Of a DNA stretch of 64,000 nt, positions 1 through 8,121 are shown piece after piece. Source of the stretch: Corynebacterium kroppenstedtii (GTDB taxonomy: Bacteria; Actinomycetota; Actinomycetes; Mycobacteriales; Mycobacteriaceae); the NCBI RefSeq assembly GCF_003243515.1, contig NZ_QFRA01000016.1:5887-69886 (forward strand), given 5' to 3'. The first letter of the stretch is position 1; each line of letters begins with the position of its first letter. The notes under the pieces are model-generated. The model searched no databases. It had not been told where the DNA came from and saw only the letters and a program-made list of their open reading frames with translations. Made by a program: the position numbers and the translations under genes.

Positions 1-216
1 CCGGAAACCGGAATTGGTGGTGAACATCCAGACATAGGCCCTGACGGAGCAGCCACACCGGAGGCTCAAGAACTGATCCACGGTCTCACGGATCGGGGGC
101 ATACGGTCAACCTCGACGAACAATCGAGTGGACTATCCGCCATTGTTCGAACTCGCGACGGCAACCTCCTCGGTGGAGCAGACCCGCGTCGAGAAGGAAT
201 CGTCATGGGTGGATAA
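1..216 (+). CDS. ggt: Gamma-glutamyltransferase, C-terminal fragment (cut by window edge)
   Basis: The plus-strand frame is open from base 1 to TAA at 214-216 and gives 71 residues, the end of a gamma-glutamyltranspeptidase small subunit. The diagnostic part is SSGLSAIVRTRDG followed by GGADPRREG, the usual C-terminal signature of this Ntn-hydrolase family. These enzymes cleave the gamma-glutamyl bond of glutathione and related amides, normally outside the membrane. The rest of the gene, including the catalytic threonine, lies before the window. It converges on pfkA with 33 bases between the stop codons and no clear terminator. The family call is firm from the motif; the export state and substrate cannot be judged from this piece. 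Confidence 0.88.
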   Translation, partial: PETGIGGEHPDIGPDGAATPEAQELIHGLTDRGHTVNLDEQSSGLSAIVRTRDGNLLGGADPRREGIVMGG

Positions 217-249
217 TGCCGTCACAGGCCGGTCATTGACTGACGATAA

Positions 250-1281
250 TTATCCGAACAGGGCAGCAGCGGCCTCGTACCGCTCGATCGGAACAACCTT
301 CAGCGTGCCCACGGCATCCTGGAGGCTGACCAGCCCAATATTCTCTCCCTGGAGGGAAGCGACGGTTCCGTACTTACCTTCGTGAGCAGCGCGGCAAGCG
401 TGAACACCGTAGCGCGTGGCAAGAACGCGATCATAAGCCGTCGGCGTGCCACCGCGCTGAATATGCCCCAACACCGTTGTACGGACATCGTGACCCAGGC
501 GCTCATGGATAGCGTCGGCTACCTGCTGGCCAACGCCGGTGAATACCTCGTGGCCGAACTGGTCGATCCCGCCCGTCTTCAGTTCCATGGTGCCTTCTTT
601 CGGGCGGGCACCCTCGGCGACGACGACGATTCCGTATTTCTCCCCCATCTGGAAACGACGTTCCATGGCTTTACAGATCTCGTCGATATCGAACGGAACC
701 TCGGGGATCACGGTGTAGTGGGCACCACCGGCCATACCGGCGTGGAGGGCAATCCAGCCGACGTGCCGGCCCATGACCTCCACAACCATCACACGATTGT
801 GCGACTCTGCGGTGGTGTGTAATCGATCAATCGCATCGGTCGCGACGGATACCGCGGTGTCGAAACCGAAGGTGTAGTCCGTCGCGTTAACGTCGTTATC
901 GATGGTCTTAGGGACGCCAACCACCGGGATTCCGTTTTCATGGAGCCAGAGAGCGCCCTTAAGCGTTCCCTCGCCGCCGATGGGGATCAAGGCATCGACG
1001 CCGGCGTTCGCTAGGTTTTCCTTAATCTGTTCAATACCTTCGCGGAATTTGTCCGGGTGTAAACGGCCCGTGCCCAAGATAGTTCCACCCCGGAGGAGGA
1101 CCCGGTCAATCTCCTCATCGTCGTAGAGCTGAATTCGGCGATCCTCGAGGAGCCCCACCCAGCCATCTTCATAGCCGACCACGGTGGAGCCATATTCAGA
1201 ACTCGCGGTGCGGACAATTCCACGAATCACCGCGTTAAGTCCCGGGCAATCACCACCGGAGGTAAGAGTCGCAATACGCAT
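250..1281 (-). CDS. pfkA: 6-phosphofructokinase (group III, actinobacterial type)
   Basis: 343 residues. Phosphorylates fructose 6-phosphate, the committed step of glycolysis. The N-terminus MRIATLTSGGDCPGLNAVIRG is the canonical nucleotide-binding start, so the ATG at 1281 is preferred over codons further upstream. GGEGT (about residues 103-107) and PKTIDND with catalytic Asp are present, as are MGRHVGW and HIQRGGTP. The pair Gly after GGE and Lys in PKTIDND is the actinobacterial mix: Gly at that site favours ATP as donor, while Lys in PKTIDND is the residue also found in pyrophosphate-dependent enzymes. It lies 51 bases after the MFS exporter on the same strand. Family call certain; ATP rather than PPi use is inferred. 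Confidence 0.96.
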   Translation of the reverse strand: MRIATLTSGGDCPGLNAVIRGIVRTASSEYGSTVVGYEDGWVGLLEDRRIQLYDDEEIDRVLLRGGTILGTGRLHPDKFREGIEQIKENLANAGVDALIPIGGEGTLKGALWLHENGIPVVGVPKTIDNDVNATDYTFGFDTAVSVATDAIDRLHTTAESHNRVMVVEVMGRHVGWIALHAGMAGGAHYTVIPEVPFDIDEICKAMERRFQMGEKYGIVVVAEGARPKEGTMELKTGGIDQFGHEVFTGVGQQVADAIHERLGHDVRTTVLGHIQRGGTPTAYDRVLATRYGVHACRAAHEGKYGTVASLQGENIGLVSLQDAVGTLKVVPIERYEAAAALFG

Positions 1282-1332
1282 AGTGACTACCCTAGCCGGA
1301 TCGCTAGCGTGTTGCCTATCCGGGACCACCTA

Positions 1333-2817
1333 CTACTTTCCGCGCGTTGCAGCGGTTGTTCCTTGGAATTGCGTAACGACGACCAAACCGATCAATAACA
1401 CCGCTGCCGGGAAAATCATCGTCCAGCCCAAAGAGGACACTGGGTCGGTATGCTGCATGAACACATCGAGCGTCGCTGCAACGGTCGCGGACCCGATCAC
1501 CGAACCCACTTGGCGCGTGGTGTTGTACACGCCTGAACCAGCGCCCGTTTTCTCCATCGACAGGTCGCGCATCGTGGTCGTCGAATTCGGCGCCCACACG
1601 AACGCGTGCCCCAACCCCTGCAGCGCGATGGGTACAAACATCCACCACACCGACGTATCCGGCTTCATCACCAGGAAGTAGCAAAGCATGGAAAGCGTCA
1701 TAAAGGTAAATCCGGTCATCGATAACCGACGCGGTGGCACTGTATCTGACAGACGCCCAATGAATGGGGAGAGCAAACCTGAAATTAGGGCCATCGGCAC
1801 CATCATCAGCCCGGCCTTCAGGGCCGACATGTGGTGGAACTGCTGGAAGTAAATCATGATCGGGACCATCGGGCCTGCCACAGCAAAGCCCATCGTCGTG
1901 ATCGAAATATTCCCCACCGAGAAATTCTTGTCCTTAAAGAGCGACAGCGGGACGAGCACTTCGACGCCGCGCTGGGCGCCCCACTTTTCGATCATGATGA
2001 AAATACCGAAGACGACGACGGATGCTGCGATCATGATCCAAATCCACGGTGCCCAGTTTGCGTTGCCGCCCTCTTGGAGCGCGAAGACCAGCAAGAACAC
2101 TGCGATGACGGAAGTCACGATGCCGCCCCAGTCGTAGCCGTGGTTTCTCGCAGGCAATTGTGGCACCCATTTGAGCACCATGATGACTGAGACCACGCCG
2201 ATCGGGACGTTAACGAAGAAAATCCATTCCCAACCGATCCATGTGGTGAGTAATCCACCGAGCACCGGGCCGGCCAAGCCTGCCATTCCGGCGGTGGCAC
2301 CCCATAGGCCCATGGCTGCGCCGCGTCGATCGCGGGCGAAGATTCGGTTAATCACGCTCATGGTTTGAGGGGTCAGCAGAGCAGCACCCAGCCCCTGAAC
2401 CGCACGAGCGGCGATAAGCCAGTGAATATCCGGTGCTAAACCACAACCCAGGGACGAGAGGGTGAAGACAACCATGCCGACGACATAGACGTTCTTCGGC
2501 CCTACCTGATCTCCCAATCGGCCTGTGACCAGCAATGGAACTGCGTAGGTCAGCAAGTACACCGAGGTTACCCACAGCACTTGGCTGTAGTCGGCGTTGA
2601 GCGCACTCTGAAAATCAGGGGTTGCCACTGCCACGATGGTCTGATCCAGGAGGATCATAAAAAAGCCCACGCAGAGCGCCACTAGCGCATGCCACGCGTC
2701 TTTCTCTGGGATCATCCCCTTGGGTTGCTTCGCCTGAGCCGAGGTAGCTGAGGGGGTATTCGCTGCTGTGTTGGTCGTCGTCTCTTGGTGCGACGATCCG
2801 TTGAGGTTACCAGTCAA
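1333..2817 (-). CDS. MFS multidrug exporter, DHA2 (14-helix, EmrB/QacA-like) family
   Basis: 494 residues with a hydrophilic, Ser/Thr-rich tail of about 40 residues followed by 14 predicted membrane spans. TM1 carries LLDQTIVAVATP, loop 2-3 carries the motif-A sequence GRLGDQVGPKNV, and span 5 carries the antiporter motif C core GPVLGGLL; together these mark the DHA2 drug:proton antiporters. The start is a TTG, chosen because AAGGAA lies about six bases upstream and the next in-frame ATG would fall 34 codons in with poor spacing. The 300-base upstream gap holds two inverted repeats that could be operator sites. No regulator gene is adjacent. Substrate unknown. Confidence 0.9.
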   Translation of the reverse strand: MTGNLNGSSHQETTTNTAANTPSATSAQAKQPKGMIPEKDAWHALVALCVGFFMILLDQTIVAVATPDFQSALNADYSQVLWVTSVYLLTYAVPLLVTGRLGDQVGPKNVYVVGMVVFTLSSLGCGLAPDIHWLIAARAVQGLGAALLTPQTMSVINRIFARDRRGAAMGLWGATAGMAGLAGPVLGGLLTTWIGWEWIFFVNVPIGVVSVIMVLKWVPQLPARNHGYDWGGIVTSVIAVFLLVFALQEGGNANWAPWIWIMIAASVVVFGIFIMIEKWGAQRGVEVLVPLSLFKDKNFSVGNISITTMGFAVAGPMVPIMIYFQQFHHMSALKAGLMMVPMALISGLLSPFIGRLSDTVPPRRLSMTGFTFMTLSMLCYFLVMKPDTSVWWMFVPIALQGLGHAFVWAPNSTTTMRDLSMEKTGAGSGVYNTTRQVGSVIGSATVAATLDVFMQHTDPVSSLGWTMIFPAAVLLIGLVVVTQFQGTTAATRGK

Positions 2818-3121
2818 AAAGCTTCCTTACCTCTTAATTATTCACCACTATTGATCTACTCATCGCTACAAAAAGTGAACGCTGACGGAATTCGGGTTTT
2901 TGCCCCGTGAATGTTCGAAACGCGAACTATTTAAGGTGAAAGCCGTACTCTCAGTACAGACTTCACCTTGTCCATCCAGACAGGTTACGCGCACACAAAG
3001 ATCATCGCGAAACCTTAATTCGAGCTCACAATCAGACGGCGGCCACGGACCTCGGGGTCATACATCGAGCCCTCGAACCCCGCCTCATACAGCGCACCTG
3101 TTCACCGAGGCTACCTAGAGG
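2818..3121. other. Intergenic region upstream of the MFS exporter
   Basis: A 304-base stretch between the end of the NUDIX gene and the start of the exporter. It contains the exporter ribosome site (AAGGAA just before the TTG start) and two inverted repeats at 2913-2927 and 2933-2969. A short plus-strand reading frame at 2900-3118 has low-complexity, Ser/Arg/Thr-rich content and no recognisable domain, so I do not call it a gene. Confidence 0.6.
2933..2969. promoter_or_regulatory. Long imperfect inverted repeat, possible operator of the exporter gene
   Basis: Two 17-base arms, AAGGTGAAAGCCGTACT and its partner AGTACAGACTTCACCTT, face each other across a three-base centre (CTC) and match at 14 of 17 positions. 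It lies about 115 to 150 bases before the exporter start. A smaller repeat, GTTCG-N5-CGAAC, sits just beside it at 2913-2927. There is no T-run on either side, so a terminator is less likely than a repressor site. Confidence 0.45.
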
Positions 3122-3763
3122 CTATCGAGGCACCACCCATACCGCGCCCTCGCCAGACTCATTAGCGCGCATCGTCGGCTGAGAAACATCACCGCGCTGG
3201 ACGACACTCGACGTCATCGGCAACGAACGTCGGAAGGGGGCCATTAAACCCAAACTTTCAATCTCGGATTCTGGCACCCACACCAGTTCAATGGATTCAT
3301 TATTCTTGTGCACCTCAAGCGGATGAGAGGCAAAGGCTGACACTGTCGTATATGTCCACTCGCGCACACTGGGGTCCATCAGTCCCACCCAACGCTTCCC
3401 CGTCAGCGAGGTGTACCAGGGCAAACGTGGCCAATCTTCAGCCGGTGCCCTGCGCACCGCATAATCCACTGGGACCCGCGTCGTCACTTGTTTTTGTACG
3501 ACGGTGACATCTTGGGGATTGAGGCCGGCTTCTTCAATAGCTTCACGTAACGCGGCTTCTTCGACTGTTTCATCTGCGTCACGTGCCCCGCCCGGTACAC
3601 CCCAGGTGAGAGGCATTGATGTCCACTCGGCACGATATTGCATGAGGACCATGGGAAGACCGTCAGGCCCCGGCGCTCGAAGCAACAATCCCGCTGCTCC
3701 TTCGACTCCCCAGAACCGCGCACCGTTCGCTTGAATTGCCCAACCGTCTCCACTGTGGTCCAT
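3122..3763 (-). CDS. NUDIX hydrolase
   Basis: 213 residues from the ATG at 3763 (MDHSGDGWAIQ). A perfect Nudix box, G-x5-E-x7-REAIEEAGL, lies at about residues 60-82 inside the sequence beginning GVPGGARDADETVEEAALRE. These enzymes hydrolyse nucleoside diphosphates linked to another group and use the box glutamates to bind Mg. The short N-terminal part has the WGVEGAAGLLL strand typical of the fold. The gene begins 20 bases after the gatA stop on the same strand and is probably co-transcribed with gatC-gatA. Substrate cannot be told from sequence; a cleaning function on damaged nucleotides is only a family-level guess. Confidence 0.9.
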   Translation of the reverse strand: MDHSGDGWAIQANGARFWGVEGAAGLLLRAPGPDGLPMVLMQYRAEWTSMPLTWGVPGGARDADETVEEAALREAIEEAGLNPQDVTVVQKQVTTRVPVDYAVRRAPAEDWPRLPWYTSLTGKRWVGLMDPSVREWTYTTVSAFASHPLEVHKNNESIELVWVPESEIESLGLMAPFRRSLPMTSSVVQRGDVSQPTMRANESGEGAVWVVPR

Positions 3764-3782
3764 AGGCCCTAACCTACTCTTA

Positions 3783-5285
3783 TCACTCCCCCGAGCGAGC
3801 AGCCTCATATGCAGCACCGACCCGATACAGCCGATCATCCTGGTGCGCTGGGGCCATAATCTGCAGGCCAACGGGAAGATTCGTATCAGAGGCCAGCCCC
3901 GACGGAACCGACATACCGCACAAGCCGGCAAGGTTCAGCGGCAGCGTGCACAGGTCAAACCGATACATCGAAATGGGGTCATCGACCTTGGTGCCCAACT
4001 TGAACGCCGTCGTCGGCGTCGTCGGAGAGACCAGCACATCGACTTTCTCGTACGCCTTAGCAAAATCGCGAGCAATCAGCGCACGAACACGCTGAGCCTG
4101 CAGGTAGTAGGCGTCATAGTATCCAACCGAGAGCGCATAGGTTCCCAGAATGATGCGTCGCTTAACTTCGGAACCGAAGCCCTCTTCGCGGGACAGTTCC
4201 ATCACGTCATTGGCGGAATGGTGGCCATCATCACCGACGCGCAACCCGTAGCGCATGCCGTCGAATCGGGCGAGGTTGGAGCTCACCTCACACGGGAGAA
4301 TGAGGTAGTACGCGCTCAAAGCATCATCGAAGTGAGGACAATCCACATCGACGACCTCGGCTCCCAGGCGAGAGAGCGTGCTCACGGCCTCGTTATACGA
4401 CTCGAGGACCCCGTCCTGGTAGCCATCGCCAGCCAATTGCTTGACGACGCCGACCTTGAGGCCGGACAGATCCCCCTTCGCCCCCTCGCGAGCGGCCTGA
4501 ACCACGGGCGCAACGGGGCGGTTGACCGAGGTGGAATCGTGCGGGTCGTATCCCGCGATGACCTCGTGCAACAGGGCGGTATCCAGAACTGTGCGGCCGG
4601 TCGGGCCACCCTGATCGAGCGAGGACGCACAGGCGACGAGTCCATAGCGCGACACCGTGCCATAGGTTGGCTTCACTCCGACCGTGTTGGTCAGGGCCGC
4701 CGGCTGGCGGATGGATCCACCGGTGTCGGTACCGATCGCCAGGGGCGCCATTCCCGACGCCAACGCTGCGGCCGAGCCACCGCCGGAGCCACCGGGTATC
4801 CGGGCAAGATCCCACGGGTTATGCGTCGGCCCATACGCGGAGTTTTCCGTCGACGACCCCATGGCGAATTCGTCCATGTTGGTCTTTCCGACGATAGGAA
4901 TACCGGCCTCACGCAGACGCTTCGTCACCGTCGCGTCGTACGGGCTCATGTACCCTTCAAGAGTTTTCGACGCACACGTCGTCGGCGCGTCCGTCGTCGT
5001 AAAGACGTCTTTCAAGGCTAAAGGAACACCGGCGAGGGGTGATGACGGCTTTTCACCGCGGGCGATACTGTCATCGACTTTCTTGGCAGCCGCGAGAGCT
5101 TCATCGGCAGAAACATGCAGGAAAGCGTGGATATCGCCATCGATCTGTGAAATTCGATCCAGGTGCGCCCGAGTCGCTTCGACCGACGACACCTCGCCGG
5201 AACGGATCTTTTCAGCGAGATCCGCCGCGGTGTACGTCGTTAAATCGTCAGCATTGAAGTTCGCAACGCGGTATGTGGTCTCCAT
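3783..5285 (-). CDS. gatA: Asp-tRNA(Asn)/Glu-tRNA(Gln) amidotransferase subunit A
   Basis: 500 residues, the glutaminase subunit of the GatCAB transamidosome, which turns mischarged Glu-tRNA(Gln) and Asp-tRNA(Asn) into the correct aminoacyl-tRNAs. The amidase-signature triad is visible: Lys92 in LKDVFTT, the cis-Ser near 167 in GGSGGGSAAAL, and nucleophile Ser191 in DTGGSIRQPA. It starts 3 bases after gatC, so the two are translationally linked. The partner gatB is not in this window; in C. glutamicum it lies beyond pfkA, as I recall, and here ggt follows pfkA instead. Length is normal for GatA. Confidence 0.97.
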   Translation of the reverse strand: METTYRVANFNADDLTTYTAADLAEKIRSGEVSSVEATRAHLDRISQIDGDIHAFLHVSADEALAAAKKVDDSIARGEKPSSPLAGVPLALKDVFTTTDAPTTCASKTLEGYMSPYDATVTKRLREAGIPIVGKTNMDEFAMGSSTENSAYGPTHNPWDLARIPGGSGGGSAAALASGMAPLAIGTDTGGSIRQPAALTNTVGVKPTYGTVSRYGLVACASSLDQGGPTGRTVLDTALLHEVIAGYDPHDSTSVNRPVAPVVQAAREGAKGDLSGLKVGVVKQLAGDGYQDGVLESYNEAVSTLSRLGAEVVDVDCPHFDDALSAYYLILPCEVSSNLARFDGMRYGLRVGDDGHHSANDVMELSREEGFGSEVKRRIILGTYALSVGYYDAYYLQAQRVRALIARDFAKAYEKVDVLVSPTTPTTAFKLGTKVDDPISMYRFDLCTLPLNLAGLCGMSVPSGLASDTNLPVGLQIMAPAHQDDRLYRVGAAYEAARSGE

Positions 5286-5288
5286 GGT

Positions 5289-5582
5289 TTACTCCCCCAG
5301 AATCCGCGGTACTTCGAAACGGTCACGCTGGCTAGCCGGGGCTTGGTCCAAGACCTGCTCAGCCGTCAGCGTCGGATGAACTTCATCCTCGCGCATAACA
5401 CCGGCAAGATCAGAGGGGTGGCTCATCGGCTCAACGCCCTCGGTATCAACATTCGATACTTTTTGGACGTGCTCGATAATGCCGTCGATCTGGTCAGCGA
5501 ATTCATTCAGCTCGTCGTCGGTGAGAGAGAGCCGAGACAAGCGCGCAAGGTGCGCGACCTCGTCGCGGGAAATAGAAGACAC
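5289..5582 (-). CDS. gatC: Asp-tRNA(Asn)/Glu-tRNA(Gln) amidotransferase subunit C
   Basis: 97 residues. The N-terminal helix pattern ISRDEVAHLARLSRLSLTDDEL and the later LREDEVH-like segment (MREDEVHPTLT) are typical of GatC, the small subunit that wraps around the GatA-GatB interface. First gene of the gatC-gatA-NUDIX unit on this strand. A 240-base gap separates it from the divergent ACT-domain gene and must hold both promoters, but I saw no clear -35/-10 pair. Confidence 0.95.
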   Translation of the reverse strand: MSSISRDEVAHLARLSRLSLTDDELNEFADQIDGIIEHVQKVSNVDTEGVEPMSHPSDLAGVMREDEVHPTLTAEQVLDQAPASQRDRFEVPRILGE

Positions 5583-5822
5583 AGTGGTTCCTTCACCTGG
5601 TGTGACAATGATGACTCCCCTAGCTTAGCCGGTTTCGGGATTTATGTGGCCTTAGGGGGACGGCCGCCGACGCTCGCCAGCACACCGGGGCACGACAGCA
5701 AGAAATGCACCAATCTGTCTATTTCTATCACCCGGTTCCCACGCTTGTCACAGAGAAGGCCTACACTGTCTAGTTGATCACAGCGCAATGATCACACCGC
5801 ACCGTCGAATAAAGGGTTTTCT

Positions 5823-6485
5823 ATGTCGTTCCTCCTCCGCGTCTTCCTGCCTGATGCTCCCGGCAGCTTAGGCCGTCTTGCCGCATCGATCGGCGAGGTC
5901 GGCGGGGATATCCGCAGCGTCGATATCGTCAGCCACAATTTCTCCGACGGTGCCGTTGTGGACGATATTGTCATCGATCTACCGCCCACATCCCTCCCCG
6001 ACACCCTCATTACCGCAGCTCAACAGGTCGACGGCGTCGAGGTCGATTCCATCCGCCCGTTCTCCGGGTCGGTGAACCGCTCCGGACAAGTCGCTATGTT
6101 GGCATCGATTGCCCAAGCACCATCCCAGAGCAAGGCTCTCCAACTTCTTGTCGACGGACTTCCGACGACGATGTCCGCGGGGTGGGCCATCGTACTGAGC
6201 GGGCGGACCGATGTGCATCGCGTTGCCGCCTCTATGGCCGCGCCCGAGGATGATGGGCGCATTCTTCAGTCCACCCCGGTGACGACGGCCCGGTGCCTCG
6301 ACCGCGAGGATGACGATTGGCTGCCCGAAAGCTGGACAGTCATGGATTCAGCGCTGGCAGCCGCACCGATTAGCGACGAGGACGACGTTCTTGTCATCGG
6401 CCGCCCGGGCGGGCCGGATTTCCTGGCAGGTGAAGTTGAGCACCTCGGCAAGCTCGGCACTATCCTGAGCGCGATGATGGACTAG
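5823..6485 (+). CDS. ACT-domain protein of the gatC-adjacent actinobacterial family
   Basis: 220 residues. Residues 1-70 (SFLLRVFLPDAPGSLGRLAASIGEVGGDIRSVDIV) form a classic ACT domain, the small-molecule-binding fold found on many amino-acid enzymes. The remaining 150 residues resemble no catalytic domain I know and contain a GRPGG loop near the end. AAAGGG seven bases before the ATG is a good ribosome site. It is divergent from gatC and converges on ilvA with only 4 bases between stop codons. An amino-acid-sensing role is suggested by the domain and by the neighbour ilvA, but this is inference. Confidence 0.82.
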   Translation: MSFLLRVFLPDAPGSLGRLAASIGEVGGDIRSVDIVSHNFSDGAVVDDIVIDLPPTSLPDTLITAAQQVDGVEVDSIRPFSGSVNRSGQVAMLASIAQAPSQSKALQLLVDGLPTTMSAGWAIVLSGRTDVHRVAASMAAPEDDGRILQSTPVTTARCLDREDDDWLPESWTVMDSALAAAPISDEDDVLVIGRPGGPDFLAGEVEHLGKLGTILSAMMD

Positions 6486-6489
6486 TGGC

Positions 6490-8046
6490 CTATGACTTGA
6501 GGAAATAGGTGTAGCCCACAGAATCCGTGACTTCCTTGAACTGGTACCCCAGCTCTTGCATGTGGTGGTCGAAATCATCGTCCGACCCATCGCCCGCCGG
6601 GTTCTCCGTGTCATCGAATCCGCAGAGTACGCGTCCGTAATCCATCCCGTGGCTCCGGTAGTGGAAAAGGCTAATATTCCAGTGCGCGCCCAGGACCTTC
6701 AAGAAGTGGAGCAAAGCACCAGGGTGCTCCGGGAACTGAATGGAGAACACTCGCTCATTGAAATGCCTCGGTGCTCGCCCGCCAATCATGTAGCGGACAT
6801 GTTCCTTCGCGGCATCGTCGCTGGATAAATCGACGACGTCATAGGAGCGCTCCTGCAAGTCTGCGATAATGTCGTCGCGTTCTTGATCCCCCTCGTGGAG
6901 CTGAACACCAACGAAGATGCGCGCACGATCATGGTCATCCACGCGATAGTTAAAATCCGTCACCGACCGGCCGCCGAGAACCTGGCAGAACTCAAGGAAC
7001 GCCCCTTTACGTTCCGGAATAGTGACACCCAAGAGCGCTTCGCCATGTTCACCCAGCTCAGCACGTTCGGAAATGTACCGCAGGCCATGGAAATTCAGGT
7101 TCGCACCGGAGAGCACATGGGCCAGCGTCTCGCCATGCACTCCATGGGTCGTCACGTACGTCTTCAACCCCGCAAGAGCAACGGCCCCCGATGGCTCAGC
7201 CACCGCGCGAGTGTCGTCGAAAATATCTTTGACGGCAGCACTGATTTCGTCGGAATTGACCGTGATGACCTCGTCGAGGTTATCCCGACAAACCCGGAAG
7301 GTCTCGTCACCGATGCGGGCGACTGCCACACCCTCCGCGTACAAGGACACGCGATCCAATGTGACAGGCTCGCCGGCCTTCATGGCTGCGGTCAAGCAGG
7401 CCGAGCCCTCGGGCTCCACGCCGATAACGCTGATGCGCGGGTTCAGCTGCTTCAACACGACGGCTACACCAGCGGCTAGGCCACCGCCACCGACGGGAAC
7501 GAAAACACGATCAACTGTTGACGCTTGCTGGAAGATTTCCAGCCCAATGGTCCCCTGACCAGCGATGACGTGTGGATCATCGAAGGGAGGGACGAAAACC
7601 CGGCCCTCGGATTGGGCAATTTCAGAGGCGCGTTCCTTGGCCTCGTCGAAGTTGTCGCCGAAGAGGAGGACCTCGCCGCCGAAGTTCCGGACGGCGTCGA
7701 CCTTAATCTGCGGGGTCATCGTCGGCATCACGATGAGTGCCGAGACATCCATGATGCTGCCGGACAAGGCGATACCCTGCGCATGGTTACCCGCCGAGGC
7801 CGTGACCACGCCACGGCGTTTCTCGTCGTCGGTGAGGGCAGCCATGCGAGCGTAAGCACCGCGGACCTTGAAACTATGGACCGGCTGGGTGTCCTCGCGC
7901 TTGACATAGACGTCATTGCCCAGCCGTTGCGACATCCGCGGCATAGGCTCCAGCGGCGTCCTCTCCGCGGCGTCGTACACGGGAGCGCGGACAACCAGGC
8001 TCAAATAATCAGAATTGGAAGGGTGGGGATTCTGGGCGGGGGACAT
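6490..8046 (-). CDS. ilvA: Threonine ammonia-lyase (threonine dehydratase), biosynthetic long form
   Basis: 518 residues. Deaminates threonine to 2-oxobutyrate, first step of isoleucine synthesis. PLP lysine is Lys60 in HSFKVRGAY; the phosphate-binding loop VGGGGLAAG is in the middle. The C-terminal 180 residues contain two ACT-like repeats (GVTIPERKGAFLEFC and FSIQFPEHPGALLHFL), giving the allosteric long form seen in E. coli, longer than the roughly 436-residue C. glutamicum enzyme as I remember it. ATG start with AGGAG seven bases upstream. Feedback by isoleucine is expected from the ACT repeats but not shown. Confidence 0.96.
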   Translation of the reverse strand: MSPAQNPHPSNSDYLSLVVRAPVYDAAERTPLEPMPRMSQRLGNDVYVKREDTQPVHSFKVRGAYARMAALTDDEKRRGVVTASAGNHAQGIALSGSIMDVSALIVMPTMTPQIKVDAVRNFGGEVLLFGDNFDEAKERASEIAQSEGRVFVPPFDDPHVIAGQGTIGLEIFQQASTVDRVFVPVGGGGLAAGVAVVLKQLNPRISVIGVEPEGSACLTAAMKAGEPVTLDRVSLYAEGVAVARIGDETFRVCRDNLDEVITVNSDEISAAVKDIFDDTRAVAEPSGAVALAGLKTYVTTHGVHGETLAHVLSGANLNFHGLRYISERAELGEHGEALLGVTIPERKGAFLEFCQVLGGRSVTDFNYRVDDHDRARIFVGVQLHEGDQERDDIIADLQERSYDVVDLSSDDAAKEHVRYMIGGRAPRHFNERVFSIQFPEHPGALLHFLKVLGAHWNISLFHYRSHGMDYGRVLCGFDDTENPAGDGSDDDFDHHMQELGYQFKEVTDSVGYTYFLKS

Positions 8047-8121
8047 TGTGTTACTCCTGAGTGTCGTCTATGTCATCGTTAGCATCATGACCGAAAAATC
8101 AGCCAAAGGGAAAGCCGCGGC

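Noticed and set aside
128..385. An 85-codon plus-strand reading frame
   Set aside because: Its first part overlaps the real ggt tail in another frame and the rest is antisense to pfkA; no domain is seen.
2900..3118. A 72-codon plus-strand reading frame in the exporter upstream region
   Set aside because: Ser/Thr/Arg-rich with no domain and no ribosome site; it runs through the inverted repeats.
3843..5021. A 392-codon plus-strand frame antisense to gatA
   Set aside because: Its composition is Arg/His-rich, as expected for the complement of a GC-rich gene; gatA on the other strand is certain.
5740..5780. TTGTCA and TACACT as a promoter for the ACT gene
   Set aside because: They are only 11 bases apart, too close for a sigma-70 promoter.
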